NCBI GenBank assembly: GCA_026075535.2
Contig: AP026542.1
Location: 12,796,287 to 12,860,286, forward strand
Source: Tricholoma matsutake
Taxonomy: Eukaryota > Basidiomycota > Agaricomycetes > Agaricales > Tricholomataceae
Direction: 5' to 3'
Length of the DNA: 64,000 nucleotides
Part shown: positions 11,001 through 22,469 of the stretch, one piece after another
Layout of the letters: every line of letters starts with the position of its first letter
How positions within the stretch are numbered: the stretch's first letter is position 1
The notes under the pieces: model-generated
Database searches by the model: none
Seen by the model: the letters and a program-made list of their open reading frames with translations, nothing else
Told to the model about the DNA's origin: nothing
Made by a program: the position numbers and the translations under genes

Positions 11001-12499
11001 GACATTAGCTTTGATGTGGCATTTGCGGTGGGCAAGGAGGCAGTCTTTGGAGGTCCATTAATATGATAGAGTCCTCGAACGAGTGGGATTTGGCTGATAA
11101 TGTTGGATTTCGGGCTTCGGATAATGCATTTTCCTCCACCTATATGAAGATCATAGCCATTTCGGTTCATAGTACCCATGGATATCAAGGTGAATGCCAG
11201 GTTTGGAGAATAGTAGACATTGTGAAGCGTCACTGGGGTTGGCCTTTGATTACCATTTGGGAGCTCAATCTTGAGTTCACCTTTTCCTGTCGCACTAAAG
11301 GTATGACCATCAGCGGCTCGTATCGGCTCAGGTTTGATTTCTTTATAGTTCAGAAGTTTGGACCATTCAGGTGTGAAGTGTCTGCTTGCGCCACAATCGA
11401 AGATAATGCCGTTGTTTGGGGATGTGGCATGAGCTTCATGTTTGAAGTCGGATGTGCAGACAAGGGATGAGGAGTCATCGGGAAGGATATAGGTGAGCAT
11501 TGCAAAGTTTTCTGAATCTTCATCATTAGACTTTTCAGCTGCGTTTGCTGATTTCCCTTTAGATTTTCCAGACTTTTTCTCCCTCTTTCTCTCTAACCAC
11601 CATTCCAGGGGATTGTCCACCTGTCCACCACCCTTCTTGTAGCACTGATCCTTTGTATGACCTTTTCTTTTGCAGTTCAAATTCTCGCATTTGACTCTTT
11701 TTCTCGCCTCCCCTTTTTCTTTTTCTTTTCCCTTTCCACCCTGCGCTTTAGCCATTGCAGCCATCATGGCTTCATTTGACTGGTTTATGCTGTCCTCAAG
11801 AGCTATCAAATTGGCCTCTTCATTGAGGTGCCAAATGAGATTTGTGCTAGCGAGTTTCTTGCCAGATTCGTAGGCAGCGGCGGTTAATGTGGTGATTAGG
11901 GATTGGTAGTTTGGAGTGAGGGATAACAAGGTGTGGATATATGCGATGAAGGACTCATCAGAGATCGGGGAGCCTATTTCAGCTAGTCTCTCCTTAAGTT
12001 CAGTCATTTTTGTCAAGTGTTCTTGCATGCTCTCACCTTCAATGTAATGACTATTTTGTAATTGAGTGAGGAGGTTTGTTTCGAACATGTTGCCTTTGTT
12101 GGCATGAATCGCGACCACCTTCTTCCATAGGGCTGCAGCGTCCTTCTCATTCTTAACCTGTATGAATGTCAAGTTGTCGATGGTTCTATAAATAACCTCC
12201 CGAACGGATGCCTGCTTCTGCTCGTATTCATCCTGCTCTCCTTTGTGCTTCTTGAGCTCTGCATCACTTAATGGAGCTAGCCCATTCAGCTTGTAGTAGT
12301 CTCCATTACGCTCAATGAGATCGGCCAGTTTTTGCACAGTTCCCCGTACATGCCTCTTAAGTCCCTTTGACGTGAGATAGTTCATCATGCGCTCGGAGTA
12401 CATCGACCAATTGGATCCATCCGCTTGAAGCTTTGGTATCGTAAGGGTATGATTTGACGTTGATGTCAAGGACATGTCGGAGATATCTGCAGGGCCCAT
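8086..12499 (-). pseudogene. Copia Gag-Pol polyprotein, nearly complete
   Basis: Starts at ATG 12499 (MGPADISDMSLTS). Order typical of Pseudoviridae: Gag region; a non-standard zinc knuckle CENLNCKRKGHTKDQC (CX4CX4HX4C); protease with DCGASRHF; integrase (HQKMGHVNH..., then CEACIKAK, DTWGPSPV, STDRGGEF and the E of SNGAAERANR); reverse transcriptase with TDDF in place of the usual YVDD; RNase H (YSDADWASH) ending ELLGLT. Lesions: a one-base insertion near 10925 shifts frame within the integrase zinc region, and TGA codons lie at 10390-10392, 10384-10386 and 9904-9906 where Arg is expected. All three fit CGA-to-TGA. Otherwise about 1470 codons are continuous, so inactivation is fairly recent. 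Confidence 0.9.
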
Positions 12500-12532
12500 A
12501 ACCTCTAAAACAAGGGCAGTGGAACCAGAACA

Positions 12533-12763
12533 TGGGAGTGGACTAATAGAGAAAAACCTCAGTGATAGAATAGCACTGTATTGAGTAGTATATACCTAAT
12601 AGAGAAAACTACTAAATAGTAAGTATCAACAAGAATGGTATAGCTAAAGAACAACTTACACCTCAGTGATAGAATAGCACTGAGGTGTTGCTAAATGTTC
12701 GACAACATGAATTAGAGAAGATTATGTAATAGCATTACCATATATGGGTATCAATGTTCAACA
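12533..12763 (-). repeat. Copia 5' LTR
   Basis: The right 168 bp are certain by comparison with 7895-8062. The extension to about 12533-12540 is inferred from a TGG start and from the candidate primer-binding site just beyond. The segment 12541-12600 contains a second partial copy of the CTAATAGAGAAAA motif. The exact inner boundary is uncertain because the other LTR copy is truncated there. Confidence 0.8.
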
Positions 12764-13502
12764 CCTACACCACATCACACAGCACCACCACCCTGCCTGC
12801 AAGCCACCGCTCGTGGGGGGAGATGGAGGTGCTGATGATGACAAATTGCAGGGATGACAATGACAACACGACAATGAATCACAGGGATGACAAAGGCAAT
12901 GAATTGCGGGGATGGCAAAGGCAATGAATTAGGGGGACGACAATGATGAGTGGGGGGATGACAAACAACAATGTGAAAGAACGATAAAACACCAGGGATG
13001 ATGAATAGCAGGGATGATGAACAATGAATGGCAGTGAACAGTGGGGACAATGACAATGAATCAAGGGGACAATGAATGGTGGGGACAACGAACAGCAGGG
13101 AAAGGGACAATGGGAAGCACGAATGGCAGGGACAAGACAACAACAACCCACCCTCACTACAAACACAAGACGGTGGGGCCGTTTCTTTTTTCTATTTCAT
13201 TTTCTATTTCATTTTCTATTTTGTTTTTCATTTTCATTTTCATTCTCATACACCACAGCTGCGAGCAACTGCTCACAGCATGTAAATGTAGTTAGTATAT
13301 AATAGAATTAAGCTATACTCGAAAAAACACCAGTAAGACCAGGTAAAACTGGTTCTTGGGAGGCAACCGAACCGAATATGACCAGTCCTATTCAGTTCAG
13401 TTGCAGTCTTGGTGAGCTGGGCATCAAGATGGACTGGTCTTGGTCCACAGTTGACCCCCTCAGAGGTCAAAAAACTGGACTGAACTGGACCCTTATACAC
13501 TA
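12764..13502 (-). mobile_element. hAT-type MITE, left part lost or displaced by copia
   Basis: Reverse-complement copy of about half of the element at 16202-17690. It ends at 13502 with the same terminal inverted repeat (ACTGGACCCTTATACACTA on the plus strand). The matched interior includes the CATTTTCTATTT microsatellite, the TGGGGACAATGAA-type tract and the GCGAGCAACTGCTCACAG palindrome. The match continues to 12764, exactly where the copia LTR starts, so copia apparently inserted here. ORFs in this interval are low-complexity and not genes. Confidence 0.85.
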
Positions 13503-14745
13503 GGAGTGGTGTGGGATGCTTTGAGTCGAGCCAGAGTGTGCTTCACATACCTCCAAGTGCTGATGGAAGGTTACATGACAGCTAATGGCATTGAGCGTTT
13601 TTTTTCGGTGGCACCAGCATCGGCATTGGCCACAGCTACTGGGGTGCTGAGCACCACACAGTACCAACCCCATTTTGTAGGTCTGCATACTACATTGAAC
13701 AAATTAATTATTGCATAAACAAGGCATCAGCATTGGGGATCTTTTTAGGTGGCATTGGCATTGGCATTTTGTAAGTCTTCATACTACAACAAAATTAATT
13801 ATTGCATAAACAGGGCATTTACTGCATTATCATACATGTCACTGTATGGCATCAGGATTTCTTTGTTGGTGGCATCGGCATCAGCATCAGCCACAGCTAC
13901 TGGGGTGCTGAGCACCACTCAGCAGCAACTTCATTTTGTAGGTCTGCGTACTACATTGAACAAATTAATTATTGCATAAACAAGGCATCGGTATCTGGAA
14001 TTTTTTTAGGTGGCATCAGCATCGGCATCAACATTAGCCAGAGTGACTGTGGTGCTGAGCACCACTCAGCACCAACCTCATTTTGTAGGTGCATAACATT
14101 GAACAAATTAATTCTTGCATAAACAAGGCATCGGCATTGGAAATTTTTTTAGGTGGCATCGGCATCAGCATTGGCACAGCCACCGGGTTGCCGAGCAGTA
14201 CTCAGCATGGACCTCATTTTGTAAGTCTTCATACTACAACAAATTAATTATCACATAAACAGGGCATTTACTGAGTTTATCATACATGTCACTGTATGGC
14301 ATCAGGATTTTTTTTTCAGTGGCAGTGGCATCGGCCACAGCCACTGCCACTGGGGTGCTGAGCACCACTCGGCACCAACCTCATTTTGTAGGTCTTCATA
14401 CTACTACAAATCAATTATCACATAAACAGGGCATTTACTGAGTTTATCATACCTGTCACTGTATGGCATCGGGAATTTTTTTTAGGTGGCATCAGCATCA
14501 GCATCGGCATTGGCATCGGCCACTGTCATGGGGTTGCTGAGCAGCACTTGGCACCAACCTCATTTTGTAGGTCTTCATAGTAAAGCAAATTACTTATCAC
14601 TTAAAGTGCACAACCTTCGGCATCATGTTTTTTTAGATGGCATCGGCATTGGCCACAGCCACCAGGCCACTGAGCAGCCCTCAGCACCAATTTTATTTTG
14701 TTGGTCTGCATACTACATAGGTCTAACAAATGACTGCCAACCCCC
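13503..14745. repeat. Degenerate tandem array (unit about 135-270 bp)
   Basis: Repeated block with the order: poly-T, GGTGGCATCGGCATCAGC-type trinucleotide-rich stretch, CCACAGCTACTGGGGTGCTGA, GCACCACTCAGCACCAAC, CATTTTGTAGGTCT, ATACTACA, AATTAATTATTGCATAAACA and AGGGCAT. At least seven copies are visible, starting near 13590, 13745, 13865, 14010, 14150, 14310 and 14480. Some carry an extra TTACTG...CATACATGTCACTGTATGGC insert. No coding potential is supported; the ORFs are repeat translations. Confidence 0.85.
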
Positions 14746-16193
14746 CATCCTGATCCCCAATGCTGACTCCCCATCCTGAATCCCAATCATGATGCCCAAT
14801 GTTAATGCCCCATGCTGTTGCCATTGCTGATGCTGGTGCCGCTCATGTCCGATGCATAGGTCACTGAGCTATGTATTACATTCATAACACATATGTAATG
14901 TATAATACAGCAAGGATTGTAATACTGAATTTATTTGATACTACAGTATGTATATATATACATATAGAGTGTTTTGACAGCATCCACTGAACCCATATCA
15001 TTTGATACACTGTAGCTTACCTATCTGATCTGATGCAGCTGATGTTTTCCTCTCATTGTCAGAGACCAATTCAGCCAGCTCCAATGCTGATTCTGATGAG
15101 GATAGTTCCAGAGCCGAGTCCCCCAGCACCTCACAGATAGAGAACCCCACACCTTCTCACATCACACTCCTGATCTACAGTCATGCAGACTTTAGTTATG
15201 TTGATGACACTGGGTTGCCTGCTCTGATGATATGATGGACACTACTGACAATGAATGATGCAGATTTATTTGATGTACACATATACAGTGCTTGAACTTC
15301 TTGTAAGGATATAACCAATAAATATTGCTGGTACCAATTTCTGTCTTGTTTGCCAATGCTGAGGCACTTTTGTAACTTGCCATGCTGATGCCCTGCCTAA
15401 GGCTGATGCCCATGCCCATGTCTGATGTGTGTCTGATGCTATTTCATAGGTCACTGATATTACATTCTTAAATGTCTAGTGTATGTAGAGAAGCATTGTA
15501 ACAGTGCACTCATTTGTTACCATCGTATGTACATATATACATAGAGTGTTCAACAGTGTCCACTGAACCTGTCTCACTCAACACAATGTATGTGTGCCTG
15601 ATGCCCTGCCTAATCCCAGCTGCCTAATGCCAATGCTGATGCCAATGCCTAATGCTAGGCTGATGCTGATGCCTGTGTTGCCAATTCATAGCATACCATG
15701 TCTATACAACTTACATGCTCAATTATCTACTGTATTGTAATGTACTGTACTGTCCAGGAAGCTATCCAATAGTGCATTCATTGGTTACCATAGTAGGTAC
15801 ATATATTGAGAGCATTCAACAGTGTCCACCAAACCTGTATCATTTGGTACACTGTAGCTTATCTATGTGTACACTGCCACATACTTTGAGGGTTTCCAAT
15901 CAACTTAAAAAGCCAAAATACATAATAGCCTTACAGTTGTTGAGAATTACTCGGTGTGCGCATGCAAATGCTATATTGCTACATACACATTGTGCTGAGT
16001 GCACTATATTTAGTGCATCCATTTGACTATCATATATAGATACCCTGATCATTTCACTCTTTGTCTGGTACAATAATATACAGTAGTTAGCTATCTGACC
16101 ACCTCAGTCACCTATACAGAGACTGAGATGAGTACTAATGATATTACTTAGATATGAACTGCTACTTACTATACTTGTAGTTTGATCTTGTTT
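14746..16193. repeat. Decayed repeat region rich in GCTGATGCC and a dispersed 60-bp motif
   Basis: A GCTGATGCC/CCAATGCTGATG hexamer-like filler alternates with about three copies of a longer block (near 14900-15020, 15460-15600 and 15700-15870). Each block contains a GTACATATATACATAGAGTGTT-like stretch followed by AACAGTGTCCACTGAACC and ACACTGTAGCTTA. The same block occurs inverted near 50880-50990 and 60970-61500. I see no gene here. Confidence 0.7.
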
Positions 16194-16201
16194 ACACTAG
16201 G

Positions 16202-17690
16202 TAGTGTATAAGGGTCCAGTTCGGTCCAGTTTTTTGACCTCTGAGGGGGTCAACCGTGGACCAAGACCAGTCCATCTTGATGCCCAGCTCACCAAGACCG
16301 CAACTGAACCAAATAGGACCGGTCCTATTCGGTTCGGTTGCCTCCAAAAGACCGGTTTTAACCAGTCTTACTGGTGTTTTTTCGAGTATAGCTTAATTAT
16401 ATTATATACTAACTACATTTACATGCTGCAAGCAGTTGCTCGCAGCTGTGGTGTATGAGAATGAAAATGAAAATGAAAAACAAAATAGAAAATGAAATAG
16501 AAAAAAGAAATGGCCCCACCGTCTCGTGTTTGTAGCGAGGGTGGGGGGTCATTGTCTTGTCCCTGGCATTTGTGCTTCCTGTTGTCCCTTTCCCTGCTGT
16601 TTGTTGTCCCCACCATTTGTTGTCCCCTTGATTTGTCGTTGTCGTTGTCCCTGCTGTTCACTGCCATTCATTGTTCATTGTCCCTGCTATTCATTGTCCC
16701 TGGTGTTTTGTCATTCATTTGCATTGTTGTTTGTCGTCCCCCCACTCATCATTGTCGTCCCCCTAATTCATCCCCTTCATCGTCCCCACAATTCATCGCC
16801 TTCCTCATCCCCATGATTCGTTGTGGTCCCCTGATTTGTCATTTGTTGTTGTCAGCACCTCCATCTCCCCCCAAGAGCAGTGGCTTGCAGGTGGGGTGGT
16901 GGTGCTGTGTGATGTGGTGTAGGTGGCCTAGGTTGTTGTCCAGCAAAGGTTGCCATCCTGTGAGCAGAGGCTCGCAGCAACAGCATAGGGGGCTGGCATT
17001 GGCTGTTGTCATCATTGTCATCGTCCAGAAACAGGCCCGTTGCCACCCTGCGAGCAGAGGCTCGCAGCGGTAATGCAAGGCTTGCGTGTGTCATTTGGTA
17101 TGGGAGCTCATGATCAAAATGCAACTAAAAACAAAGAAAAAACATGTAGTTAGTAAAAGAAAGAAGAAATAAAACATATAAAACATACCATAGGGGGCCG
17201 AAATGATGCTAGGTTGTTGTTTGGGCCCCTGCTTTGCATTCATTGGTTTGGGTGGTTGTGGTTGCGGACCAGGTGGTGACGCGGCACAGGATGTCCATCA
17301 CACGTGAATGTTTGTAATTACAAACAAACGCGTCTGTGTTTGTTTACTGTAAACAAACACATACAGCTAAGACAAACATGTACAACGACTTCAAAGATAC
17401 ATAAACCCAGACCTCCCCAATTATTCTTGGGGCATCCCCCCTCTCGTCAGTATATATGTATAAGTAACTTTAATATTTAGGTACATGAATACATAGTTAT
17501 TTGTGGGTACAAAAAGACCAGTTGAGACCGGTCTTTGATCAGTTATTGTGACTTTTAAATAAGTATCAACCGCTAACTGGACTGCAGGCCATTTTGGATG
17601 GACCAAGACCAACGGTTCGGTCTCTTGCAGTTAAGTTCGGTTAAGGGTCTGGTCTTTTTCCGGTCTTATGGACTGGACCCTCAAACACTA
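16202..17690 (+). mobile_element. Complete non-autonomous hAT-type element (large MITE)
   Basis: 1489 bp with terminal inverted repeats of consensus TAGTGTWTRAGGGTCCAGT and a perfect 8-bp target duplication ACACTAGG (16194-16201 and 17691-17698). An 8-bp duplication and a terminus starting TAGNG are standard hAT-superfamily hallmarks. There is no transposase. The interior is low-complexity (TTGTCCC/CATTCATTG tracts) with three copies of a palindrome around GCGAGCAGNGGCTCGC. ORFs inside are low-complexity and not supported as genes. Confidence 0.88.
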
Positions 17691-17698
17691 ACACTAGG

Positions 17699-19419
17699 TA
17701 CAGTACTGTGCACAGCCTAGTACTCAGCCACTTGGTGTCATTCTCCTGCAACTGAAAGGATATTCATAAACAGTCTGTTCAAGGTGATAGACATTTGTCT
17801 CAAGAATATGTGTATATAGCCAGCTAAAAATTCAGCAGGAGTGAATATAGTACAGAAGTATCCATTTTTGGCCCTGACCAGGAAGTCAGCCATACCTACT
17901 ATGCTATGACATACAGTAACATTTCAACCTTGTACTGCAGTACAATCTATTCTACTATACCTCTACTTATGTAGGAAATCCAAATTTGTAGTGCTATTAA
18001 CTAAAACTTATGGTAATTGAGGCCTTTCAAGTTAGACTACCTGTGTTTTGCACAATTTGGCTCTGGTTGGAAAATATGGCAGTTGTGTAAAATGTTCTTA
18101 CAAGTTGTAACTATAACTGTAGTTGCCATATCATAGGTAGACATATGGCCCATCATGGCCCACTGCAGCTGAAGGCAGGGAGGATGTTGGATTCACAATT
18201 TGAGGTTGACTGGGTACCTAGGGTGGCTGAGTACCTGACCATGACCCACCCACGGTACATGCGAATAGAATCAAAATAGAATCACGTTTGATCTTATTTA
18301 CACTACATAGGATTAATTTTCCACAACAGTAAGAGTATCGTCCGCCAGATATGTTCCTAGGCCTACGAAAGAGATCCCACACCGTGACACAAATCTCGAG
18401 CATTGAAGTGAATGGTCATCGGGTGAAGCTGCGTGAAATAATGCCATCATTGCGACGCGTCCCAAGAGATCTAGAAATGCATCACATTCTGCTACAAAAT
18501 TGATAAGCGAGACATCGACTACTATCGAGAGTAATCCAACAGTACGTTAAGATGAAAAAATAAGTGATCGGCATAGAAGATATAGGGGTCCAAAGATAGG
18601 AGTTCAATCTGATAGGGGAGAATGTAATATCAGCAAGTGTACCCATATGTTGTTATTTAGGAGGCGTTAACGAGCTATCTTCAATAACAGCACTTGACGG
18701 GTGCAGAATTTCCTGCAAGCAAGGAAGAGAGAGGCCTTACATAAAGTTGACCAAGTCACGGGAAGGGGCATGATGTGACTCGGCATATCACGCAGATTCT
18801 TGCACAACGGTTCGGTTGGGAAGTTATGATTCATACCCGGTCCTCCCGTAAATTTTTTTTATATTTCTATCTGCTTCCGGTTGGCTTCCGGCACCCATAC
18901 AGCAATCAAGTTGTCTTAGTTTATGGTTGTTTGATTCCGAGTCTACTGATAGAGGCAAAATACAGGCCACTAGACGAACGGCCCGGGCAGATTCGCTCCG
19001 CACTATAACTGATGATGCGCATCATACACCACGTACCCGTACACGGTTGCATGTGGTTCTATACCTCTATTCCAGGTTTTGGCACTGTGAAATACTGCAT
19101 CATTACAAAGGATCCTTCAACTTCAACAGTTAAGACTCAAGTCGCTACCATACGTTCAACTCTCATATTCTCTGCACTTCGAACCAGATGATATCACTGT
19201 GATGGAGCCCCTAGGTTATCAATGTCGTATTGGTCCACTCTTCAAACCCAGATATCACGCAACCACTGACCATGCTTCCCCGTACCTGAACCACGAATGG
19301 AGTCTATATCATCAGAAATCGAAGCTGTCTTTAAATGTAGACTGATATAACAGCCGCCCTATGCACGGTTCGTCAAGCACAGGCTTACCCTTCTCCTCCC
19401 TGGTAGCGTCTGCAAGAAG
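17699..19419. other. Non-repetitive intergenic DNA upstream of the hydrolase gene
   Basis: About 1.7 kb without a convincing gene, TE domain or tandem repeat. Composition becomes more balanced from about 18270 on. It may include the promoter of the hydrolase gene, but I cannot place a TATA box with confidence. Confidence 0.5.
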
Positions 19420-20697
19420 ATGTTGCTCTCGTCTCAAACTGACAGACAATATGGCAATCCTTCTCTCACGGAGAAAATTACTCTTCTACTCTCCGTATTT
19501 CTTCACATGCGTATGTAAATTTTGTCGGAAACGATAGTTTGCATAACATTGATCAGTTATTCGATCACAGCGATCGTTCTCGCATGGACCCTTCTATCGT
19601 CACCGTTTCATCGAAGTAATCGATTGAAACCCTGGACGCGGGTCTTGACGGACAAGACGTTCTACTTTGTCTCTCAGGAACTGAGCGTAAAGCAACTGCA
19701 ATGGGCCCTGGGCAACACCGGTACTGTATACCAATCCTGGGTGGAGCAGAACGGGCTCCCTATGGTAGTGGATGAATTGAGCGAGAACACTCGACTGCTC
19801 TGGATCGATAAAAAAAGAACGGACAGAGTGATCTTGTATTTTCACGGCACGCATTATGTTTTCATCGTCATTTGACTGTCCTGAGCGTATTTCGACAGGC
19901 GGTGGATTTCTATTCCCCATGCAATCCTTCACAACGTCGTTTTGGAAATATATTAAGGCTGAACTCAAGCAGAAAGATATTGATGTGGGCGTTGCAATCC
20001 TGAACTATAGTAAGTGTCGTATTCTACATTGAATCTCGATGGGAATTATAACTAAGTTGTGTTGATTGCAGCCCTAATTCCGTCAGCCACATTCCCCACA
20101 CAGCTCAAGCAAGCTGTTGTGGCGATCGAGCATCTCCTCTCAACTGGAGTTCAGCCCCAAAACATTCAAATTGTTGGCGACTCCGCCGGTGGCAATCTTG
20201 CTATCCAACTCATCTCTCATCTTCTCCACCCTGTCATGGGAGTTCGCGCTCTCAACCTTCCCTCTCGCATTCGAGGTATCTACCTCATGTCCCCATGGGT
20301 ACAATTACAAGGTACCGAAGGATCCCTAACGTCAAATGATGATACCGACATCATCGGCACCAAATGTATTAACACTTGGGGCAAGAACGTCCTCGAGGGA
20401 GTCCCCGACTCCTGGCTGCATTACGTGGAGGCGAACAGAGTACCTGATTCATGGTTCAACTCAGTGGATACAGTCATTGATCGGATGCTTATCACTGCCG
20501 GGTCTATGGAATGCTTTAGGGACTCGATTGAAGTGTTCGCAAAGCAGATCTGCAGCGTCCACGATGGCGCGACGTTCTGGATGCAAGAGAATGGGGTACA
20601 CAACGATCCACTTTTAGATTTTTTTGGGAAGGGCGTGAAGTTAGGAACGATGACACCTCAGATTTTGGAATGGATCGCTAGGTTCGATGAAGTTTGA
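19420..20697 (+). CDS. Membrane-anchored alpha/beta-hydrolase (abhydrolase_3 / Say1-like), 4 exons
   Basis: Host gene. Proposed exons are 19420-19510, 19571-19846, 19899-20009 and 20072-20697, giving 367 residues in one frame; the introns are 60, 52 and 62 nt. The start is ATG 19420 (MLLSSQTDRQYGNPS). A hydrophobic anchor (ITLLLSVFLHMPIVLAWTLL) spans the first junction. The oxyanion-hole motif HGGGF forms across intron 2. The nucleophile elbow is GDSAGGN, and late Asp and His candidates are in GSMECFRDS and NGVHNDP. Such proteins hydrolyse carboxyl esters, and Say1-type members deacetylate sterols at the ER; the substrate here is unknown. Introns 1 and 3 have GTATGT and GTAAGT donors. Intron 2 starts GC (GCACGC...ACAG). 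No premature stop is seen, in contrast to the TE genes around it. Confidence 0.88.
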
Positions 20698-21253
20698 TAT
20701 TCTGCACCTCATATTCTCTTCGGTACCGTTCTACCCTTTTAAATTTTTGTATAACCATTCGTTCTTGTACAATTGTTGTATCGAAAAAGTTATCTCTACA
20801 TTCATTAGCCCTACAACATTCTTCTTCGAACGTGTTGGGAAGTTGCAGACCGCCTATATGATTTAAGAGAGCGCATTGTGTGTAGCAAGAATTTTTTCTT
20901 ATTGCTGGTGGAACGTTTCCCACAGGGTAGTATACAGTACTTGACACACACATTGAAAAGCAAAGAACGACACACACTTGAGAAGTATGATGGCAAGTGT
21001 GACACAATTCACAAGTGAACGACACATAGAAAACGAGTCCGACACACGAGAACAATCACTAGGGGAGCTCAAAGTTGAGCTGCCATTTTGGCATTTTTTC
21101 GCATTTGGCATTGATTTGGCAGCGAGGTTGCAGCGAGGTGACTTTTGGGTGACATTAAGTAATCGTTGATCAATGATCAGAGTGACAACTTAATCGATCG
21201 ATCGCGATTCGCGATTATCATCGCGCTGCTGATTGCGCTGCATTCATGCCTCG
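20698..21253. other. 3' flank of the hydrolase gene
   Basis: No gene is seen. It probably contains the hydrolase 3' UTR. Short inverted and repeated bits occur (TCGATCGATCGCGATTCGCGAT near 21193). It ends at the target duplication TCG (21251-21253) of the Plavaka element. Confidence 0.5.
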
Positions 21254-21366
21254 CACTGTGGACCCAGCACGGTAGCGATTTCAGCCATCTAAGTGCCAAA
21301 ACATGAATTTTCTAATTTAAATGGCTGAATTCGTGGTGGATGAATTTGGGATGAATTTTCAGCCCA
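21254..21366 (+). repeat. Terminal region A of the Plavaka element
   Basis: About 110 bp starting CACTGTGGACCCAGCAC. It aligns at roughly 75-80% (by eye) with the reverse complement of 40752-40861. Both share AAATGGCTGAATTC and GGTGGATGAATTTGGGATG blocks. This defines one end type of the family. The region 21367-21780 that follows is subterminal, with repeated GACATCTAGGGGATG blocks and no gene. Confidence 0.82.
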
Positions 21367-22469
21367 TATATTTAAGCCGTTTAGGGTATGGAATTCATGT
21401 GTATTATTTTACAAAATTTCCATATGTCAATGGGATGAAATTTCATTTCACAAAAGAATGAAAAGTGGGGGATGTTTTTAATTCAACAGGAAGGTATGAA
21501 CTTCATCTGAAAGACAGGATGTTTTTGTATGTGATTTTCTGACATCTAGGGGATGTTTTTAATCTAGGGGGGGGGGTATGAATATCATCCAAAAGATTTG
21601 ATGTTTCAGCTTGTGATTTTCTGACTTCTAGGGTTAGTTTTCAATCTGAAAGGATATTAATTTCATCTGAAAGACAGGATGTTTCTGTATGTGATTTTCT
21701 GACATCTAGGGGATTGGTGGGGGGTTCATTTTTTCACAACTCTAAAGGATGTTTCCCAGGTCAGCTTTTCATACTTTAACTCTCTGTGTGTAGGGCCGTC
21801 ATTTGCACATCGTTGCTGTTAGCCATTCACTGCTGCTGCCACCTGTCATTGCCATCTGCTAGCACCTGCTATACACCCCACGAGCAGTGGCTTGTGGCAG
21901 CGGGGGTGGGTGCTGGGGTCATTGCCATCGTTGTCATTGCTGCTGATGATGTGCAGGCCATGAACACCATGAGAGTTTTCAGTTGCGATGGAGGATAGGA
22001 GAATATCAAGAACTTCGAGGTGGGAAATGGCAGATGGTGAACTGTGAGCAAGGTCAGCATGCCCCAGAAATAACGCAGAGATGCTGGACTCACAGTGGCA
22101 ATTTTGACACAGAACACAGAAGCAAGAAACAAGCTTGTCTTACGAGTACAAGGCAACTATCAGCTTCACTGCTCCTCGCCAGCCCAAACAAAATATCTAA
22201 CCCAATGTCAGTCAACCTTCATTCAAAATAGAACAAAATGTACCCTCACCCTCGCACATTCTACCTGATCAAATTGCCAGTGCCTCCTCATCACTTCTCC
22301 CACCATCCTCTCCTCCCCCAGCCCATGTCACCACACTTGCAACTTCACCACATTTTTGAGCCTCTTCTTCTTCCACTCACTTGTTCCACTGCACAAGGCA
22401 CCCATTCCGAAACTATTTAAATGGCACTCTCATGACTCTCATGACATAACAGAAATTTAATTGCCTTCA

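Larger units (their letters stand above)
7895..12763 (-). mobile_element. Ty1/copia retrotransposon, invaded by gypsy-1
   Basis: A minus-strand copia element. It has a 5' LTR at about 12533-12763, a polyprotein frame at 12499-8086, a polypurine tract on the minus strand at 8063-8071 (CGAGGGGGAG) and a 3' LTR remnant at 7895-8062. The 168 bp of the remnant match 12596-12763 nearly perfectly; the rest of the 3' LTR must lie beyond the left edge of gypsy-1, which interrupted it. A candidate primer-binding site is the minus-strand TGGTTCCACTGCCC at 12514-12527. The element abuts a hAT MITE fragment at 12764, so it apparently inserted into that MITE. Confidence 0.9.

Noticed and set aside
12775..13302. 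Several ORFs of 60-120 residues on both strands
   Set aside because: They translate low-complexity TGACAATGAA and TTTCTATTTCATTT tracts of the MITE and have no domain or codon signal.
13503..16193. CRISPR-like array
   Set aside because: Units are long and diverged with no unique spacers of constant size; this is a eukaryotic satellite.
16419..17124. ORFs up to 187 residues inside the full MITE
   Set aside because: Same low-complexity origin; overlapping frames on both strands are equally open.
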